NCBI GenBank assembly: GCA_963817855.1 | Contig: CAWFQA010000001.1 | Location: 2,356,001-2,420,000, forward strand | From: JAKAAZ01 sp963817855 | GTDB lineage: Bacteria > Acidobacteriota > Terriglobia > Terriglobales > Acidobacteriaceae | Direction: 5' to 3' | Length of the DNA stretch: 64,000 bases | Shown: piece after piece, positions 36,077 to 44,552 of the stretch | Layout: every line of letters starts with the position of its first letter | Position numbering within the stretch: the first letter of the stretch is position 1 | The notes under the pieces: model-generated | Databases searched by the model: none | Seen by the model: only the letters and a program-made list of their open reading frames with translations | What the model was told of the DNA's origin: nothing | Made by a program: the position numbers and the translations under genes

Positions 36077-36267
36077 AAAACCGAGTCAGGGAACTGCGGG
36101 AACAACAAGGATTTTCTCAAGCGGAGTTCGGCGAAAAGATTGGTGTTTCACGCCAGACAATCTATGCCATCGAGGTCGGCAAGTATGATCCCAGCTTACC
36201 GCTTGCGTTTCAGATCGCGAAACAATTCGGCTGCCGCATTGAGGACATTTTTAATCCGAAAGAGTAG
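36073..36267 (+). CDS. Short XRE-family transcriptional regulator
   Basis: 64 aa, almost entirely one helix-turn-helix domain: VRELREQQGFSQAEFGEKIG, then VSRQTIYAIEVGKYDPSLPL, ending in IEDIF, close to the YozG/short XRE group. Start GTG 36073 overlaps the stop of the membrane-protein gene by four bases, so the two are coupled. It probably represses its own operon through the two GTAAAG-CTTTAC palindromes upstream of the pair. The gene is convergent with coxC, ending 21 bases from it. Confidence 0.85.
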   Translation: MKNRVRELREQQGFSQAEFGEKIGVSRQTIYAIEVGKYDPSLPLAFQIAKQFGCRIEDIFNPKE

Positions 36268-36288
36268 GGATGGCGGCGAGTGGGTTGT

Positions 36289-37044
36289 TTACTGTGCCAG
36301 CAACAGCAGACCAAAAAGAAACAGCCACAGCACGCCCATGACGTGCCAGTACCAGCCTGCAGTATCGACAATGACCTGGCGAACTTCCATCCGCCGCGAA
36401 GATCGCAAGCCAATCAGCGCAATCAGAAGCGCGGCGACGCCAAGCATCAGATGCAGCGTGTGGGCGCCCGTCACCAGGTAGAAAAAGTGGCTGTTCGGAT
36501 TCGAGGCCATAAAGACGCCTTCTCCGTAGAGTTGACGCCAGGCGACAAGCTGACCGGCAATAAACAGACACCCCAGCACCAGCGTGGCCACCAGCCACGG
36601 GAATGCTCGCCTGGTAGTTGGACGGCCGAGACCGAGCCACTCCTCCATCACATCCAATTCGCGGAAGACGCTGCGCCGCGCCATTTCTATGGTCAAGCCA
36701 CTCAATGCCAGCGCGGCTGTATTGAGCCAGAGGATCGGAGGTACCGTGAGTGGGCTCCAATCGAGAATGTATTCACTTTCCAGTTGGATATGGCTGGCGT
36801 GCTGTTTAGCATAGAAGGCCAGAATCAGACAGAAGAAGAAAATCATGTCGCCGGCCAGAGCCGCCCCCAGAGCCATGCGACAGCGAGTTAGCAGATCCCG
36901 CGGACCGCGGCGGGATTGATCGCGTCCCCAATTTTCATCACCGCCTCCGCCGCCGGTGGGCCGATGATGAACGGGCGGGCGCCCGCCACTGCCTGGGTTT
37001 TTTCGTTCAACATCGATCGGAGCGTGAGTAATCGTAGCGGGCAT
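36289..37044 (-). CDS. coxC: Cytochrome c oxidase subunit III
   Basis: 251 aa. A Gly/Pro-rich cytoplasmic N-terminus (about 55 residues) precedes roughly six helices. SHFFYLVTGAHTLHLMLGVA and DTAGWYWHVMGVLWLFLFGL are the family signatures, with the conserved His residues of the last helices. Subunit III stabilises the oxidase and proton uptake. It is 112 bases downstream of coxA; no subunit IV gene lies between. Confidence 0.92.
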   Translation of the reverse strand: MPATITHAPIDVERKNPGSGGRPPVHHRPTGGGGGDENWGRDQSRRGPRDLLTRCRMALGAALAGDMIFFFCLILAFYAKQHASHIQLESEYILDWSPLTVPPILWLNTAALALSGLTIEMARRSVFRELDVMEEWLGLGRPTTRRAFPWLVATLVLGCLFIAGQLVAWRQLYGEGVFMASNPNSHFFYLVTGAHTLHLMLGVAALLIALIGLRSSRRMEVRQVIVDTAGWYWHVMGVLWLFLFGLLLLAQ

Positions 37045-37156
37045 AGCAGACGCGTTCCCGAAATTGAAGTCTACTCTTGATACGATGCGCGTATTGCAAG
37101 AAACGTTCCGTCGCTGCGGTCAAGGGGCGACAATACAATACTATCTCAGCAACACG

Positions 37157-38842
37157 TTAGTGAACGGACGTCAAAGGCTGACGGTTATCGGAGGATTCCC
37201 ACTCAAGCGTCTCCGCATCCCATGGATTGGGTGATGATTTCTCCCCGCGAATCCAGCTATCCAGCACGTTCCAAAAGAAAAGCAGTTGCGTCGCCACCAG
37301 TAGGAAAGCCGCAATAGTAATGAATTGTTGCAGCGGCAGCAGATTCTGAAGGAATGCGGCTGTTCCCGTGAGTTGCGCATACTGGCGAGGTTCAGCGGCG
37401 AGTCCCGCAAAGTGCATGGGAAAAAACACCGCGTAGGCTCCGATCAGCGACAGCCAGAAGTGCCAGCGGCCCAACCGTTCGCTCATGCGTTTGCCAGTAA
37501 GCAGTGGAAACCAGTAGTAGATGGCGGCGAAAAGCGCGAAACTGATCGCCATGCTCATGATCAGATGAAAGTGGGCAACCACAAAAAATGTGTTGTGCAG
37601 GTAGGCATCAAGAATGGGTTGTGCCAGGATCGGGCCGGTTAATCCTCCGGTGATGAACAGGGAGACAAAGCCGAGGATGAACAGCAGAGGAGTGACGCGA
37701 CGAAGTCCACCGGCGAAGATTGCTGCGAGCCATTGGATCGCCTCGATCGCGGACGGAATCGCGATGGCAATCGTGGCTAAGCCAAACCCGCGACCAACGT
37801 ATGGATTCATTCCGCTAACGAACATGTGGTGGCCCCAGACGGCAAATCCCAGCAGCCCAATCGCTATAGTCGCGGCCACCATAGTTCGGTAGGTTCCCGG
37901 AGCCAGGGCGTGCCCGGCGAATGTGGCCAGCAAGGTTGTCGTAAGTCCCATGGCTGGAAGGACCGCGATATAAACCTCGGGGTGTCCGAAGAACCAGAAC
38001 AGATTCTGCCACAGCAGTGGAGAACCCGCGGCATGATGGAGTACGATGCCGTTCATCACATCGACCGGCGGAAAGAAGAAGCTGGTGCCGAAGTGCCGGT
38101 CGCTGAACAACATTCCGCAGGCTATCAGCAGAACGCCGAAGGCCGGCAACATCATGCACGCGGCGACAAACCAGGACCACGCGGTCAACGGCATCTGCAT
38201 CCACTTCATGCCGCGCAAGCGCCGGGTGATGACAGTGGCCATGACGCTGATCGCACTCAGAAGGGAACCGACGGAAAATAAAGCGATGGCAATCAGCCAT
38301 CCATCCATGCCATAGCTTTGGCCCGGTCCTGCCAGCGCATTCGAGCTGAGCGGCGGATAGCTGGTCCAGCCGGAGATGGCGGCGCCGCCGGGGAGAAATG
38401 GAGTCGACAGCAAGGCGACGAGCGCGAAAAGAGTGAACCACACAGAAATCGCATTCAACAAGGGCAGCGCCATGCGAACTTCAGCGCGGGCGCCGCTTGT
38501 ATCGGCGGAAGACGGGCGAGCGCCGCGTAATTGCTCCGGAAGTATCAGACTGGCCAGCCCATTCTGCGGTGCTGCCGAGGTGACAAAGAAAATCATCAGC
38601 GTGCCGTGTAAGGTCAGCAGCGCCAGATAATCTTCCGGTTTGATCAAACCCCATCCAGGAATCAGGCTGTCGGCCCAGGCCAGGTGCCAGCGCATCAACA
38701 GCGACAGCAATGCGCCCGTGACCACCGCGGCTAGCGCGACCAGCAAATACTGCACGCCCACCACGCGATGCGATGTAGTGAAGACGTAGCGCCGCATCCA
38801 GGAGCGCGGCTTGTGAGGTTCGAGATGCGGTGGATTCATCAC
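37157..38842 (-). CDS. coxA: Cytochrome c oxidase subunit I, with atypical proton-channel residues
   Basis: 561 aa, about 12 helices. The metal centres are complete: heme ligands His79 and His426, His424, CuB ligands His287, His338 and His339, and Tyr291 of the His-Tyr crosslink in FFGHPEVYIAVLP, which also has the A-type Glu289. By-eye alignment with the Paracoccus enzyme shows departures: the K-channel lysine (PTGIK) is Glu367 in PSAIE, the D-channel entrance Asp falls on Arg123 after a small insertion (ARPSSADTSGARAE), and the Arg pair near the heme propionates reads PRQY. Lies four bases after coxB. It may be a divergent heme-copper oxidase of uncertain pumping ability. Confidence 0.92.
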   Translation of the reverse strand: MMNPPHLEPHKPRSWMRRYVFTTSHRVVGVQYLLVALAAVVTGALLSLLMRWHLAWADSLIPGWGLIKPEDYLALLTLHGTLMIFFVTSAAPQNGLASLILPEQLRGARPSSADTSGARAEVRMALPLLNAISVWFTLFALVALLSTPFLPGGAAISGWTSYPPLSSNALAGPGQSYGMDGWLIAIALFSVGSLLSAISVMATVITRRLRGMKWMQMPLTAWSWFVAACMMLPAFGVLLIACGMLFSDRHFGTSFFFPPVDVMNGIVLHHAAGSPLLWQNLFWFFGHPEVYIAVLPAMGLTTTLLATFAGHALAPGTYRTMVAATIAIGLLGFAVWGHHMFVSGMNPYVGRGFGLATIAIAIPSAIEAIQWLAAIFAGGLRRVTPLLFILGFVSLFITGGLTGPILAQPILDAYLHNTFFVVAHFHLIMSMAISFALFAAIYYWFPLLTGKRMSERLGRWHFWLSLIGAYAVFFPMHFAGLAAEPRQYAQLTGTAAFLQNLLPLQQFITIAAFLLVATQLLFFWNVLDSWIRGEKSSPNPWDAETLEWESSDNRQPLTSVH

Positions 38843-38845
38843 GCG

Positions 38846-39616
38846 CTAGTTCTCCTTGCTCGCGGCTTGGTGTTGCGCCAACCAGGTGGCGAAATCCTGT
38901 TGCGAAACGACGCGCAGAACAGCATGCATTCGATAATGCCCCAGCCCGCAAAGCTGGGAACAGACAATCGCGTAATCGCCAATACGGGTGGGCGAGATGT
39001 GGATCTGGGACGGCATGCCCGGAGTTGCATTTTGCATGACACGCATGCCGGGGATGAAGAACCCATGAACGACATCTTGAGCGCGGACTTGAATCTCCGC
39101 CTGCTGGTCGACGGGCAATTCCAGGACACTGGTCACAATGTCATCGTGACTATGTGGATCGGCAGGATCGAGGCCAAGTGGGTTAGCGCCCGCGGCATCG
39201 ACCAGATTTGGCTCGGTCGCGCCATACGTCCCGTCTGCGCCGGGATACCGAAAGTACCACTCGAATTGCACGCCTGTCACTTCTACCTGAACCGCGTTGG
39301 GAGCAGCGCGCGTCAGACGGATGGTCGACCACAGATTCTCCGCAACCACTGTCATCCAAACCATGCTGAGGGCAAAGACCGCAGATGCAATCCAGCACCA
39401 CGTTGGAGAAAAACGGGGTCTTCGTTCGCGCGGCAGGAATAGACCGACGAGCAAAATGACCTGCGCCAGAATGCCGGCAACGGTCAATGCCAGCAGGCTG
39501 ACTCGCATCAGGGTGTCGATGGCCGGAGCGTGCAGCGAACCCGCCCTCGGCATCCAGATGGAAGACGTTTGCGTGAGTAGAGGTGCAGCCGTTCCCGTAA
39601 GCCAGGACTGAATCAT
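38846..39616 (-). CDS. coxB: Cytochrome c oxidase subunit II
   Basis: 256 aa. An N-terminal export segment and two membrane helices (about residues 38-62 and 73-92) are followed by the periplasmic CuA cupredoxin domain. The copper ligands are His184 (VVHGFFIP), Cys219, Cys223, His227 and Met230 in CSQLCGLGHYRM; the usual Glu between the cysteines is Gln. VTGVQFEWYFRYPG includes the aromatic electron-entry residues. There is no C-terminal heme-c domain. The gene starts 20 bases after pdxT ends and is followed by coxA after 3 bases. Confidence 0.93.
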   Translation of the reverse strand: MIQSWLTGTAAPLLTQTSSIWMPRAGSLHAPAIDTLMRVSLLALTVAGILAQVILLVGLFLPRERRPRFSPTWCWIASAVFALSMVWMTVVAENLWSTIRLTRAAPNAVQVEVTGVQFEWYFRYPGADGTYGATEPNLVDAAGANPLGLDPADPHSHDDIVTSVLELPVDQQAEIQVRAQDVVHGFFIPGMRVMQNATPGMPSQIHISPTRIGDYAIVCSQLCGLGHYRMHAVLRVVSQQDFATWLAQHQAASKEN

Positions 39617-39636
39617 TCGCGGTTCGCCACCGTTGT

Positions 39637-40314
39637 CTAGACTGGGCGAGATTCCTGCGCGGACTCTGCAGTTTCTTCCGCCTGCGACGCATCGCGGACC
39701 ATCTGCGCAAAATATTCATGCACGCGCCGGTCTGGATTGCGTTCTAAATCTCCCGGGCTGTCAACTTTAGATTGAGGGTTGGCGTGGGAAAGCTCAGGAT
39801 GAAACGTGGCGGCCAGAATATTCTTCTGGCGCACTAATACTGGAAATCCATCCCTGCTTGCCAACACGTCCACGTCGCTGCCAATATCGGTCAGACGTGG
39901 GGCGCGAATAAAAACCATCTCCAGTGGCCCGCCAGGGAGAGAAGTTGCCTCGGTGACAATTTGGCTATCGATCTGACGACCGTAGGCGTTGCGTTCGACG
40001 GTTGCATCCAGAACGCCGAGGCTGTCTTGCTCCGGATGTGTAACGTGCTTCGCCAGCAGAATGCATCCTGCACAGGTTCCGAACGTCGGGCGGGTGCGAA
40101 CGAACTTCTCCAGCGGGGCGAACATTCCTTCCCGATCCAGCAATTTCAGAAACGTTGTGGACTCGCCGCCGGGAATGATGAGTCCGTCGACCTTTTCCAG
40201 TTCGGCTGCAGTGCGAACCATTTGCGGCTTCGCGTTCACCTGTTCCAGCGCGCGCGCGTGCGATTCGTAATCGCCCTGCAGGGCTAACACGCCGACGATA
40301 GGGATAGGCTGCAT
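39637..40314 (-). CDS. pdxT: Pyridoxal 5'-phosphate synthase glutaminase subunit
   Basis: 225 aa class-I glutaminase that supplies ammonia to PdxS. GVLALQGDYESHARAL, IPGGESTTFLKLL, the nucleophile Cys81 in FGTCAGCILLA, and the His/Glu pair in ATFHPELS make a complete triad. The C-terminus carries an extra acidic tail (QAEETAESAQES). It follows pdxS by 56 bases. ATG 40314 is preferred over an in-frame ATG two codons upstream at 40320. Confidence 0.95.
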   Translation of the reverse strand: MQPIPIVGVLALQGDYESHARALEQVNAKPQMVRTAAELEKVDGLIIPGGESTTFLKLLDREGMFAPLEKFVRTRPTFGTCAGCILLAKHVTHPEQDSLGVLDATVERNAYGRQIDSQIVTEATSLPGGPLEMVFIRAPRLTDIGSDVDVLASRDGFPVLVRQKNILAATFHPELSHANPQSKVDSPGDLERNPDRRVHEYFAQMVRDASQAEETAESAQESRPV

Positions 40315-40370
40315 GCGCAATCTTCCAGAGATTTTTGTTGTCTACAACAGGTCGAGTCTGCGGCCAGAAG

Positions 40371-41306
40371 TTACCAGCCGCGTGTCTGCATCATGGAAGC
40401 AGCGTCCATCGCCGCCACGGCCAACCCCTTCATAGCTCCCGTGCATTCTGCGCTTGTTTCGGCCAGCACTTTGGGATCGTCGAAGAATGTGGTGGCACGA
40501 ACGATCGCACGAGCTCTGCTGGTCGCTTCATCGATCGAGGCCAAGTGAGTCGAATCGCTCATGAAGATTCCTGAGCCAACAAAGACGGCTTCCGCGCCCA
40601 ACTGGCGAACAAGCGCTGCATCCGCTGGGGTGGCGATGCCGCCCGCGGAGAAGTTCGGGACGGGCAGCTTACCGGCTTTCGCCACCATACGTATTAGTTC
40701 ATACGGCGCGCGATGATCTTTCGCCGCAGCAAACAATTCTTCTTCGCTCATCACGGTCAATTGGCGCATATCTTTCACAATTTGACGCAGGTGCTTCACC
40801 GCGTGGACCACGTCGCCGGTTCCGGCTTCGCCCTTAGTGCGAATCATCGCAGCGCCTTCGCCAATGCGACGCAGAGCCTCGCCCAAATCACGCGCACCAC
40901 AGACAAATGGAGTTTTGAAGGCGTGCTTGTCCACATGATGCAGTTCGTCCGCTGGCGTTAGAACCTCTGATTCGTCAATGAAATCGACGCCCAACTCCTG
41001 CAATACTTGCGCTTCGGCAAAGTGGCCAATGCGGCATTTCGCCATCACCGGGATGGAAACCGCGGCCATAATTTCCTTAATGATCGCGGGCGAAGCCATG
41101 CGGGCTACCCCGCCCTCAGCGCGAATTTGCGCCGGCACGCGCTCGAGTGCCATGACGGCCACAGCGCCGGCCTTCTCGGCAATCTCCGCCTGTTCGGCGT
41201 TGATGACATCCATAATGACGCCACCCTTCAACATTTCTGCCAGGCCAACCTTCAGGCGCAATCCGTGACCGGATTCAGGATTGCCGTTATTTTGGTGATT
41301 TGCCAT
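40371..41306 (-). CDS. pdxS: Pyridoxal 5'-phosphate synthase subunit PdxS
   Basis: 311 aa TIM-barrel enzyme that makes PLP from ribose 5-phosphate, glyceraldehyde 3-phosphate and ammonia. Catalytic lysines are in VMAKCRIGH and MIRTKGEAGTG; MLKGGVIMDVINAEQA and NFSAGGIATPADAAL are family signatures. ATG 41306 was chosen because the family starts close to LRLKVGLAEML. With pdxT it forms the deoxyxylulose-independent vitamin B6 route, in the same direction as the downstream cox genes. Confidence 0.96.
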   Translation of the reverse strand: MANHQNNGNPESGHGLRLKVGLAEMLKGGVIMDVINAEQAEIAEKAGAVAVMALERVPAQIRAEGGVARMASPAIIKEIMAAVSIPVMAKCRIGHFAEAQVLQELGVDFIDESEVLTPADELHHVDKHAFKTPFVCGARDLGEALRRIGEGAAMIRTKGEAGTGDVVHAVKHLRQIVKDMRQLTVMSEEELFAAAKDHRAPYELIRMVAKAGKLPVPNFSAGGIATPADAALVRQLGAEAVFVGSGIFMSDSTHLASIDEATSRARAIVRATTFFDDPKVLAETSAECTGAMKGLAVAAMDAASMMQTRGW

Positions 41307-41365
41307 GGTGCTGCTCCTTGCCACGGTAAACTGTCGTGGAAATATAAGTTTATCAGTTTCGTCGG

Positions 41366-41884
41366 TTATCGATTCGCGGCGCTGAATGTGAGCCGCTGTT
41401 TGTATTTCTCAAACAATTCGGCGGAATTGACGGCGATAAAAACTCCCTTTGCACGGGCGAGGATGGTGCCGTCCATTGCGCGGATTTCGCCGGTGTGGAA
41501 GTGCTTCCGGCCCTCTACCTTGTCTGACCAACCGACGGCACGAAGCTTGGTGGCAAGCGGGACCGGACGAAGATAATCAATCGACATGTGCCGGGTCAGC
41601 GCGACAATGCCTTTGCGTCGATTCACTTTCCCCATGGCTTCATCCAGAATGGTCGCGATGATGCCGCCGTGGACATGACCAGGAGGCCCCTCAAAACGCC
41701 GTGGGACGCGAAATTCGCTGGCGACACCGCCGTTCTCTGGCGTTTCCTGAAAGCGCAGATGCAGTCCGGTGCGATTTTCCTTCGAACAGCCGAAGCAGTG
41801 ATGGATAAGTCCGGGAATTGGCCCATCGAGCGTGTGGGCGGAGGTGTCGGCCGTTTTGTGCTTTTTTTCGCGGGTCGAAATCAT
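41366..41884 (-). CDS. Hotdog-fold acyl-CoA thioesterase-like protein
   Basis: 172 aa. HVHGGIIATILDEAMGKV is the PaaI/THEM4-type hotdog helix with a conserved Asp; CFGCSKENRTGLHLRF at the N-terminus is a cysteine-containing motif common in this family. Expected to hydrolyse acyl-CoA or acyl-phenylacetyl-CoA thioesters in the cytoplasm; the acyl group is unknown. It sits 30 bases after a methyltransferase gene in the same direction. Confidence 0.8.
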   Translation of the reverse strand: MISTREKKHKTADTSAHTLDGPIPGLIHHCFGCSKENRTGLHLRFQETPENGGVASEFRVPRRFEGPPGHVHGGIIATILDEAMGKVNRRKGIVALTRHMSIDYLRPVPLATKLRAVGWSDKVEGRKHFHTGEIRAMDGTILARAKGVFIAVNSAELFEKYKQRLTFSAANR

Positions 41885-41913
41885 GAACTGGTTTCCATTT
41901 TCATCGGTTGCGT

Positions 41914-42528
41914 CTAGATTTGTCGCGCGATCAATTCCACAACCCCTTTTTGCGCGACGGTTTCGTTGTAGTGCAGAATCTTCATACCGGAGTAAGTTTC
42001 CAGCAGCTCCTGCGAGCGTACTAGATGTTGCGGGTCGCGCGGTCCACGTGGATTGCCGAGCCGTTCATTGTCCTCAGTGTAGGTGCGATACAGCAGCAAA
42101 CCTCCGGGAGCCAAAATCTTCGGCAGCCATGGCAAGAGCGCACGATCGAGAAAGAAAGAAACCAGCACAAATCCAAAGCGATGGCCGCTGGCGGAGTATT
42201 CGGAAACAACGTCCGGCGCGGCTCCTTGCTTCAGATCGAGCGTGAGTTGGCTTGCTGCTGCTTTTTCGCGAGCAATCTGCAGGGCGGCCTCCGACCAGTC
42301 GGCCAGCGTCATCGTCCAGCCCTGTTGCGCCAGCCAAACTGCATGATGACCGGCGCCACCTGCCAGATCCAGGCCCGTATTGGACGCAGGGGTGGGATTT
42401 TCGCGTAGCAATGGCTGCAAGTAGTCCTTATTGGCTTCGATTACGAATGGATCGGTCTCGCGAAACCCAAATTCCCCCGCGAGATAGCGCAGGTTCCAAC
42501 TCTGTAGATCGCTGCCTAGCATATGCAA
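41914..42528 (-). CDS. Class I SAM-dependent methyltransferase (TehB-like)
   Basis: 204 aa. The SAM-binding motif is NTGLDLAGGAGHHAVWLAQQ (DLAGGAG in place of DxGxGxG), followed by LADWSEAALQIA and LAPGGLLLYRTYT. The overall shape resembles TehB/tellurite-resistance methyltransferases and small-molecule methyltransferases. Substrate unknown. A second ATG at 42522, two codons in, is equally possible. The adjacent thioesterase gives no firm functional hint. Confidence 0.75.
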   Translation of the reverse strand: MHMLGSDLQSWNLRYLAGEFGFRETDPFVIEANKDYLQPLLRENPTPASNTGLDLAGGAGHHAVWLAQQGWTMTLADWSEAALQIAREKAAASQLTLDLKQGAAPDVVSEYSASGHRFGFVLVSFFLDRALLPWLPKILAPGGLLLYRTYTEDNERLGNPRGPRDPQHLVRSQELLETYSGMKILHYNETVAQKGVVELIARQI

Positions 42529-42607
42529 TTAGTGTACTCACTCTATCGAGCCGCACCACGATTGGGATGGTCGGAAGGCAGCCTGGCTGCGCTATACTTC
42601 AGGTGCG

Positions 42608-43981
42608 ATGGCCCTACTCGAAAAGACGTTTTACATTGAAACTTTCGGCTGCCAGATGAACGCCCATGACTCAGAAAAAGTCATTGGGACGCTGGTGCAG
42701 GAAGGCTATCGGCAGGTGGAAACTGAGCTCGACGCGACGCTGATTTTGTACAACACGTGCTCTATTCGCGATAAGGCGGAGCAGAAGGTATTCAATCGCC
42801 TGAATGACTACAAAGTCCTCCACAAGCAAGGGAAGCGCTTTGGCGTGCTCGGCTGCGTGGCGCAGCAGGAAGGCGAAAAGATCTTCGAGCGAGCGCCCTA
42901 TGTTTCGCTGGTCGCTGGATCGGCCTCCTACCGAAAACTGCCCGAGATGCTGGTGCAACTGGAAGCAGGCAATCAGCGCATCACTGGCCTGGATGACCGA
43001 CAGACCGATCAGACCTTCGAGACGGAATTTACCGCCCGCAGCAACAAGCATCGCGGCTACATCACCATCATCGAAGGCTGCGACAAATTCTGCGCCTATT
43101 GTGTGGTGCCCTACACGCGCGGCAAAGAGCGCAGCCGGACCTCCGATTCTGTGCTGGCGGAAGCGCGGCGGATGGCCGATGCCGGCTATACGGACATCCA
43201 ACTGCTAGGGCAGAATGTGAACTCCTATCGCGACTCTTCCGGCAAATTGAGCTTTGCGGAACTGCTGACGGAAGTCGGCCAAGTTCCGGGGATTCGGCGC
43301 GTTCGGTTCACAACATCGCATCCGCGCGATTTTACTCGTGACATTGTCGAGGCAATCGATGCGGTACCGACCCTTTGCGATCATGTCCATCTTCCTGTCC
43401 AGAGCGGGTCCTGCCGGGTGCTGCAGCGGATGCAGCGGGAATACACGCGGGAATGGTACCTGGAACGGATTGCGTGGATTCAAGCGGCACGACGGCCGAT
43501 CAGTCTGACGACCGATATCATTGTCGGATTTCCAGGGGAAACGGATGAGGATTTTGAGCAGACGCTGAGCTTGCTGGAGCATGTCGGCTACGATGCAGTG
43601 TTTGCCTTCAAATATTCTCCACGGCCCAATACTCCCGCCATTGCCATGGAAGACAGCATCCCGGAAGAAGTGAAAGGTCAGCGATTGCAGCGACTGTTAG
43701 AGGGTCAGCGCGAGATTCAAAGATCGCGCTATAGCAAGCATATCGGTGAAATAATTGAAGTGATGGTTGAAGGAAATAATCCCGCGCGCGGTCAGGTTTC
43801 CGGACGCAGTTCGCAAAATAAAGTCGTCAATTTTACTGTAAACTCACCCATTCTGCCAGCGACGGGGAGCTACCTGAACGTGCGCATTACCCAGAGTTTC
43901 CCGAACAGCCTGCTTGGCGAGGCTGTCGATGGCGGACAGTCAGCCGCAGTCTCCGCGGGAGAGGAAGTTTGTGTGGCATGA
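42608..43981 (+). CDS. miaB: tRNA-2-methylthio-N6-dimethylallyladenosine synthase
   Basis: 457 aa radical-SAM methylthiotransferase that modifies A37 of tRNAs reading UNN codons. The N-terminal UPF0004 cluster ligands are Cys15 (FGCQMN), Cys51 (NTCSIRDKA) and Cys83 (LGCVAQQ). The radical-SAM cluster is Cys158, Cys162 and Cys165 in GCDKFCAYC. HVHLPVQSGS and the C-terminal TRAM domain (about residues 385-445) complete the family layout. It overlaps the next gene by ATGA. Confidence 0.96.
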   Translation: MALLEKTFYIETFGCQMNAHDSEKVIGTLVQEGYRQVETELDATLILYNTCSIRDKAEQKVFNRLNDYKVLHKQGKRFGVLGCVAQQEGEKIFERAPYVSLVAGSASYRKLPEMLVQLEAGNQRITGLDDRQTDQTFETEFTARSNKHRGYITIIEGCDKFCAYCVVPYTRGKERSRTSDSVLAEARRMADAGYTDIQLLGQNVNSYRDSSGKLSFAELLTEVGQVPGIRRVRFTTSHPRDFTRDIVEAIDAVPTLCDHVHLPVQSGSCRVLQRMQREYTREWYLERIAWIQAARRPISLTTDIIVGFPGETDEDFEQTLSLLEHVGYDAVFAFKYSPRPNTPAIAMEDSIPEEVKGQRLQRLLEGQREIQRSRYSKHIGEIIEVMVEGNNPARGQVSGRSSQNKVVNFTVNSPILPATGSYLNVRITQSFPNSLLGEAVDGGQSAAVSAGEEVCVA

Positions 43982-44505
43982 ATCTTCCGCTCCAATCCGG
44001 CGCAGGTGAAGTGCAGGCCGACGAAATGGAAGTCAAGATTCGCGGCTTGATGATGGATCCAGTCACCAACATGCCCATGGTGGTGCTAAAGGATATCGGG
44101 AGCGATGCGTTGGTGCCGATCTGGGTCGGAATCTTTGAGGCCAATGCGATTGCTCTAGAGATTGAAAAAACGACGACACCGCGACCGATGACGCACGATC
44201 TGCTGGCCAACCTAATTCGCACGCTCGACGGAGAAGTGCGTCGCGTGGTGATTACCGATCTGAAAGACGACGTATTTTATGCGTTGATCTGGATGGAACG
44301 GGGCGGGGAACTGATCAGCCTGGATGCTCGTCCGTCGGATGCTCTGGCGCTTGCCTTGCGAACGGATTGCCCCATCTACCTCTCTGCTCAAGTGCTGCGG
44401 ACCACCCGCATGGCCAACGCCGGAGTGGAGAATTTTTCCACGGAAGATCTGCGGCGCTGGCTGGAAAACCTTAACGACGAAGATCTCGGCCGCTACAAGA
44501 TGTAG
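43978..44505 (+). CDS. DUF151 bifunctional nuclease-family protein
   Basis: 175 aa. MEVKIRGLMMDPVTNMPMVV, LPIWVG-type motif (VPIWVGIFEANAIAL), RPMTHDLLANL and SLDARPSDALALALR are the hallmarks of the BFN/DUF151 family, reported to have RNase and DNase activity. A C-terminal helix-rich tail (STEDLRRWLENLNDEDLGRY) is typical of bacterial versions. ATG 43978 overlaps the miaB stop by four bases, a link to tRNA modification that is often conserved. In vivo substrate is unclear. Confidence 0.88.
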   Translation: MNLPLQSGAGEVQADEMEVKIRGLMMDPVTNMPMVVLKDIGSDALVPIWVGIFEANAIALEIEKTTTPRPMTHDLLANLIRTLDGEVRRVVITDLKDDVFYALIWMERGGELISLDARPSDALALALRTDCPIYLSAQVLRTTRMANAGVENFSTEDLRRWLENLNDEDLGRYKM

Positions 44506-44552
44506 TGCCTGGCCGGGCGCCACTCTGATTTTGACTTTGCCAAGGGCCCGCG

